Positions 60,634 through 64,000 of a stretch of DNA of 64,000 nucleotides are shown piece after piece; position 1 is the stretch's first letter, and every line of letters starts with the position of its first letter. The notes beneath the pieces are model-generated. The model had not been told where the DNA came from, did no database searches, and saw only the letters and a list, made by a program, of their open reading frames with translations. The stretch is from the NCBI RefSeq assembly GCF_018326005.1, contig NZ_AP021903.1, positions 4,373,501-4,437,500 on the forward strand. The letters are read 5' to 3'. The DNA comes from Pseudomonas sp. Seg1 (GTDB lineage: Bacteria; Pseudomonadota; Gammaproteobacteria; Pseudomonadales; Pseudomonadaceae). Both the position numbers and the translations under genes were made by a program.

Positions 60634-61683
60634 TTACAGGGATGATTGGGTTGGCACCACCGGAGTGATGGGCGCCAACGGTTTCTTCTTCGCCGCGCGT
60701 TCACCGAGGAACAACACAGAGGTGAAATTGAACCGACTGAAAATCATCGACAACACCACCGGCCCGAGCAAGCCAAAGGTCAGCCCCCCCAACACCAGCA
60801 GGCTTTCATCCTTCACACCCAAACGCCCGAGGACGAATCGCGACGTCGCCGCAAACAACACATGAAACAGGAAAATCGCGTAGGAGTAACCACCCAGCCA
60901 GGTCAGCCACTTCGAGCGCATATCACTCGACAGCAACGCGATGCAGGAAACGCAACCGACGGTCAGACCGATCAGACTACGGCGATCAACAATCAACTCA
61001 CGATCAATCGCCGCCACGTACAACAGCGTCAGCGAAATCCCCACGAAGACCAATGGGCCGATCACCTTGAACGCCTGCTTCAACCGGTCGACGTTCTCCT
61101 GCCCGATCATCCCCGCGACAAAAAACGGCAGCAGATAAATCGCGCCATTGATGCCAAACGCATCGAGCTTGAACGGCGGCAGCAGAAACAACACCGCCGC
61201 AAACGCGAACAGACCGAACAACCGCGCCGGAGAACGCAGCAAGCCCCGCCACTCCAGCAAGCCGACGAACATGAAAATGATGAACACCGCCTGCAAGAAC
61301 CAGAAGTGATTGATCGGCACCCAGAACGACAGCAACGCGTCGATCACACCGACATCCTTGTTCACCCCCGGCCCCACCGCTTGCAGCACAGAGAACGGCA
61401 CGCCGACGCAAAACAGCGGCACGATCAACCGCCGCACCTTGCCGCTGAAGAATGCGGAAAAGTCATTGCCGCGGATTTTGTAGATCGAATAGATGTACCC
61501 GGAAATAAAGGTGAACAGCGGCATGCGCACGTACACCATGGAGTCGGCAATCACCCGGAACGGCGAGCCGATGTCGATCTTCAGACCACCGCCCAACGGC
61601 CCGATGACGTGATAGAGCACCAGCAGCAGGCACGCCAGGCCGCGCAGGGTTTCGATCTCCAGGGACTTTTTCTTGCTCGACAT
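60634..61683 (-). CDS. Acyltransferase-3 family membrane protein
   Basis: A 349-aa protein with about ten membrane helices of the acyltransferase-3 (OafA-like) family. 'SLEIETLRGLACLLLVLYHV' is the RG..LLV..YH signature; 'FFVAGMIGQENV' and 'WLTWLGGYSYAIFLFHVLFA' are in the usual places. It would acetylate or succinylate sugars of the exopolysaccharide, probably opposed or complemented by the SGNH protein. The ATG at 61683 is 12 bp after the stop of the upstream gene. Confidence 0.9.
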   Translation of the reverse strand: MSSKKKSLEIETLRGLACLLLVLYHVIGPLGGGLKIDIGSPFRVIADSMVYVRMPLFTFISGYIYSIYKIRGNDFSAFFSGKVRRLIVPLFCVGVPFSVLQAVGPGVNKDVGVIDALLSFWVPINHFWFLQAVFIIFMFVGLLEWRGLLRSPARLFGLFAFAAVLFLLPPFKLDAFGINGAIYLLPFFVAGMIGQENVDRLKQAFKVIGPLVFVGISLTLLYVAAIDRELIVDRRSLIGLTVGCVSCIALLSSDMRSKWLTWLGGYSYAIFLFHVLFAATSRFVLGRLGVKDESLLVLGGLTFGLLGPVVLSMIFSRFNFTSVLFLGERAAKKKPLAPITPVVPTQSSL

Positions 61684-61695
61684 AAAGCACCTGCC

Positions 61696-62799
61696 TCAAT
61701 TCAGAATTCTTGATTCAACCTGCACCGGTTTGTTCGCCCGCAGCATCAAACCCAAACCGACAAACAGCACCGGCACGACCATGGAAAAGTGTCGGGCGAA
61801 GGAGCCGAAGTCCGGCTCGAACAAGCCTTGCACCAGCAAGAACGCCAGCGGAATCGCGATCAGTTCCTTGGGTTTGGTCTGGATCGGCGCGCCCTTGTAG
61901 TCGGTCGAGGTGATGACTTTGAACAGCAGCAGCGCGGTCATGATCATCAACGCGACGAAGATCACCTGACCCGGCCCGGAGAGCAGAATCAGTTCCACGG
62001 GGAACGACAGCCGAAAGAAGATGATCATCGAGTCCAGCGCCTGCGAGACGAAGTCACTGCCGCTGAGCCACGACACGATCAGCGATTTGGAACCCTCCTC
62101 GCCCGCCGTGCGCAACTCGTTGTTGCTGGCGCGAATCGACGACACCGGAAAACCCAGCGCCACCTGGATCGACATGGCCACCGCCAGGTAGAACAGGAAC
62201 AGCATCAAAAAGAACGTGGTGCGCGACACGTACTTCTTCATCACGCAGACGCCAACCCACGACAGCGAAAACAGAATCCAGTAGGGCCGGATCAGCACGC
62301 CGTAGATCACCGCCGAGAGGAAGAAGCCGCCGCGATATTTGCGTGTCAACGAGCTGAGCAAAATGCTCAGCACCGCCACCGATACAATGATTTCCTTGGT
62401 CAGGTTTTCCAGGAAGAACGAGCGCACGATGCCCCACAGACACAAGGTGCCGAAGATCGCCAACGGCATACGCCGAAAGACCACCACCGGAATTGCCGTG
62501 AGGAAAAAGTTGCAGAACATCCCGTAGGCCCAGGCGTTGGTCAGATTGATCCCGGTGGGTCGCAGCAGGAACGCCGAACACTCGTAAGAAGAACGATCCG
62601 GCGAGAACGGGTTCCAGAAATTGCAGTTGTCGGCACGCGCATAGGACGACCACAACGTCATCGCATCCGGGCCCGGATCGCGGGGGATCAGCAGCGGCAT
62701 CGCCACCGACAGAAACAGCCCGGTGAAGAGGATCAGGAACGAGACGTACGAATCGAGTTTCTTGCCGCGAAACTCGATGCACGGCAGCTTCAGGCCCAT
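61696..62799 (-). CDS. Polymerase-like membrane protein of the exopolysaccharide locus
   Basis: A 367-aa protein with about ten membrane helices and a long periplasmic loop ('LGFPVSSIRASNNELRTAGE', about residues 195-230). Topology, position and lack of similarity to transporters suggest a Wzy-type polymerase. It is followed by the acyltransferase gene and overlaps the upstream flippase gene by 10 bp. ATG 62799 is used; the longer open frame covers the flippase end. The polymerase call is from topology only. Confidence 0.6.
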   Translation of the reverse strand: MGLKLPCIEFRGKKLDSYVSFLILFTGLFLSVAMPLLIPRDPGPDAMTLWSSYARADNCNFWNPFSPDRSSYECSAFLLRPTGINLTNAWAYGMFCNFFLTAIPVVVFRRMPLAIFGTLCLWGIVRSFFLENLTKEIIVSVAVLSILLSSLTRKYRGGFFLSAVIYGVLIRPYWILFSLSWVGVCVMKKYVSRTTFFLMLFLFYLAVAMSIQVALGFPVSSIRASNNELRTAGEEGSKSLIVSWLSGSDFVSQALDSMIIFFRLSFPVELILLSGPGQVIFVALMIMTALLLFKVITSTDYKGAPIQTKPKELIAIPLAFLLVQGLFEPDFGSFARHFSMVVPVLFVGLGLMLRANKPVQVESRILN

Positions 62800-64000
62800 G
62801 ACACAGCAGCCTTTTTCGCAGCGGTCACGCGAGTCAACACGGCTATGACAGCCAACTGCACGATGATCGCGAAGACGTTGCCCCAGGCGGCGCCATAGAT
62901 CGAATAGTGTTTGATCAGCACGTAGCTGACCGGCACTGAAACCAGCAGGCAGATCGCCGCGCTGGCGAGAGATACCCGACTGTTTTTCGAGGCGATCAAA
63001 CCACCCCAGACGATGTCGCCAATCGCGCGCAGGGCGAAGGAGAAAATCAGCACGCCGAGGATCGCGTTGTCCGGGCGCGGCACGCTGGTGGCGACGTAAT
63101 CGAGCACCACGTTGAAGAACAGATAAATCGCCACCGCCACCGCAGCCGAGACCACCAGCGAGCGCATGACCCACTTGTTCACGAACAGTTGCCTGACCGT
63201 GAACGCCTGTTGATCAGCCTGGAAACGCTTGGCGAGTACTGGAATGCCCACCACCGCCACCACCGCGTACGACAGCGCCTGCAACGTGTTGGCCGCCGAC
63301 CACGCGTACACGTATTGACCGAGCCTGGCGTAGGGTTCGAGGTCGGCGATCAGAAAGCGTTCGGCGTACTGACTCAGCGCGATCAGCCCGGTGCCGAAGT
63401 AGAACGGCAGCCCGGCCTTCCACACGGTGGCCGTGGCCAGTGACCCTGCTTTCCGGCCGTGATGAACGTTCACCACGATCCAGTAACCGGCGATGATCAC
63501 CAGCACGTTGGCGACCACCCACAACCACAACACACTGGCGATTTCCGACACCCAACCGAGCATCATCCCGCCGACGGCCAACAACGCCCACAGGCCGGTC
63601 TTGATGAAGAACAACAGGGCGCCCGCCGTGGCTTTCTGCGCGGAGAACACGAACGAGTTGATCTCGAACGACAGGTGCTCGCTGAGCAAAACCAGCGTCA
63701 CGCAGAGGATCAATGCGGCAGTCGCCTCAACGGTCTGCAACAGCGAGTAAATCAGTACCGTCACCACCGAAAGCACCAGCCCCACCGCCAGATACAGCAG
63801 CAGAACCTTGTCGACCACCCGGCGCGAACTGCCACCGACGCTGATCAGCCGATTGATCTCCGAACTGAAACCGACACTGTAAAACTTCGAGGCGATCAAC
63901 GACGCCGCGACCACCACGCCATAGAAACCCAAGGCCTCATAACCGAGGTAATGAGTGATCGCCAACACCAGCAAAAACTTCGCGCCCAAGGCTCCGCCGC
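62790..64000 (-). CDS. Wzx-like polysaccharide flippase (5' end beyond the window)
   Basis: About 403 residues are visible with some 11-12 hydrophobic helices of the MATE/PST flippase fold ('YEALGFYGVVVAASLIASKF', 'LPFYFGTGLIALSQYAERFL', 'GVLIFSFALRAIGDIVWGGL'). It moves lipid-linked repeat units across the inner membrane for Wzy-dependent assembly. No start is visible: the frame is open to base 64000 (GGALGAKF...), so the beginning is missing. It starts the visible part of the minus-strand operon with the polymerase-like and acyltransferase genes. Confidence 0.82.
   Translation of the reverse strand, partial: GGALGAKFLLVLAITHYLGYEALGFYGVVVAASLIASKFYSVGFSSEINRLISVGGSSRRVVDKVLLLYLAVGLVLSVVTVLIYSLLQTVEATAALILCVTLVLLSEHLSFEINSFVFSAQKATAGALLFFIKTGLWALLAVGGMMLGWVSEIASVLWLWVVANVLVIIAGYWIVVNVHHGRKAGSLATATVWKAGLPFYFGTGLIALSQYAERFLIADLEPYARLGQYVYAWSAANTLQALSYAVVAVVGIPVLAKRFQADQQAFTVRQLFVNKWVMRSLVVSAAVAVAIYLFFNVVLDYVATSVPRPDNAILGVLIFSFALRAIGDIVWGGLIASKNSRVSLASAAICLLVSVPVSYVLIKHYSIYGAAWGNVFAIIVQLAVIAVLTRVTAAKKAAVSWA

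Overview
The window is a Pseudomonas chromosome segment, most likely from the P. fluorescens group. The evidence is high GC, dense Pseudomonas REP/BIME palindromes (GTGGGAGC...CCCGCGA type), Pseudomonas-restricted families (DUF2388, DUF6124), and a FecI/FecR/FecA iron operon beside standard housekeeping genes (dusA, uppP, galU, galE).

Layout. (1) 1-10.9 kb is a decaying Mu-like prophage read mostly on the minus strand: Mor fragment, portal (DUF935) fragment, gp30-like head protein, gpG-like morphogenesis protein, truncated protease/scaffold, head decoration D, major capsid E, gp36 fragment, gp37 and tail sheath. Between the gpG-like gene and the truncated protease lies 5 kb of lower-GC cargo. 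The cargo holds a retron-type reverse transcriptase operon (operator, ncRNA, 54-aa membrane peptide, XRE regulator, RT), then an HNH-nuclease protein divergent from a second XRE regulator. (2) 11-16.5 kb: repeats, then a TonB-dependent ferric-siderophore/citrate type receptor with its FecR and FecI regulators and an unrecognised 270-aa protein. (3) 16.7-23 kb: two-partner secretion adhesin and transporter. (4) 23.3-33 kb: EmrAB-type efflux pair, AhpD-like protein, diguanylate cyclase, RNase T2, PheC-like periplasmic protein, GNAT acetyltransferase and small genes. (5) 33-43.7 kb: chemoreceptor, an Lrp-regulated amine/amino-acid catabolic set (acetylpolyamine amidohydrolase, ornithine cyclodeaminase family, APC permease), signal peptidase I, small Pseudomonas proteins and a P2-type gene D relic. 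(6) 44-46.3 kb: dusA, a DUF2388 protein, uppP. (7) 46.3-64 kb: an exopolysaccharide locus with two winged-helix regulators, a WcaJ-type initiating transferase, a Yjb/Gfc-type export operon, galE, galU, an SGNH esterase, an acyltransferase-3, a polymerase-like membrane protein and a Wzx-like flippase running off the right edge.

The most interesting object is the retron operon at 6630-8503. The predicted ncRNA starts with a short arm (CCTCAGTT) directly followed by AGC, as retron a1 arms are. It ends with the exact complement (AACTGAGG). That 3' arm is also the Shine-Dalgarno region of a 54-aa basic, membrane-type peptide that precedes the XRE gene. This suggests that folding or reverse transcription of the ncRNA gates translation of a candidate toxin. 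All family names come from reading the proteins by eye; no database search was run.
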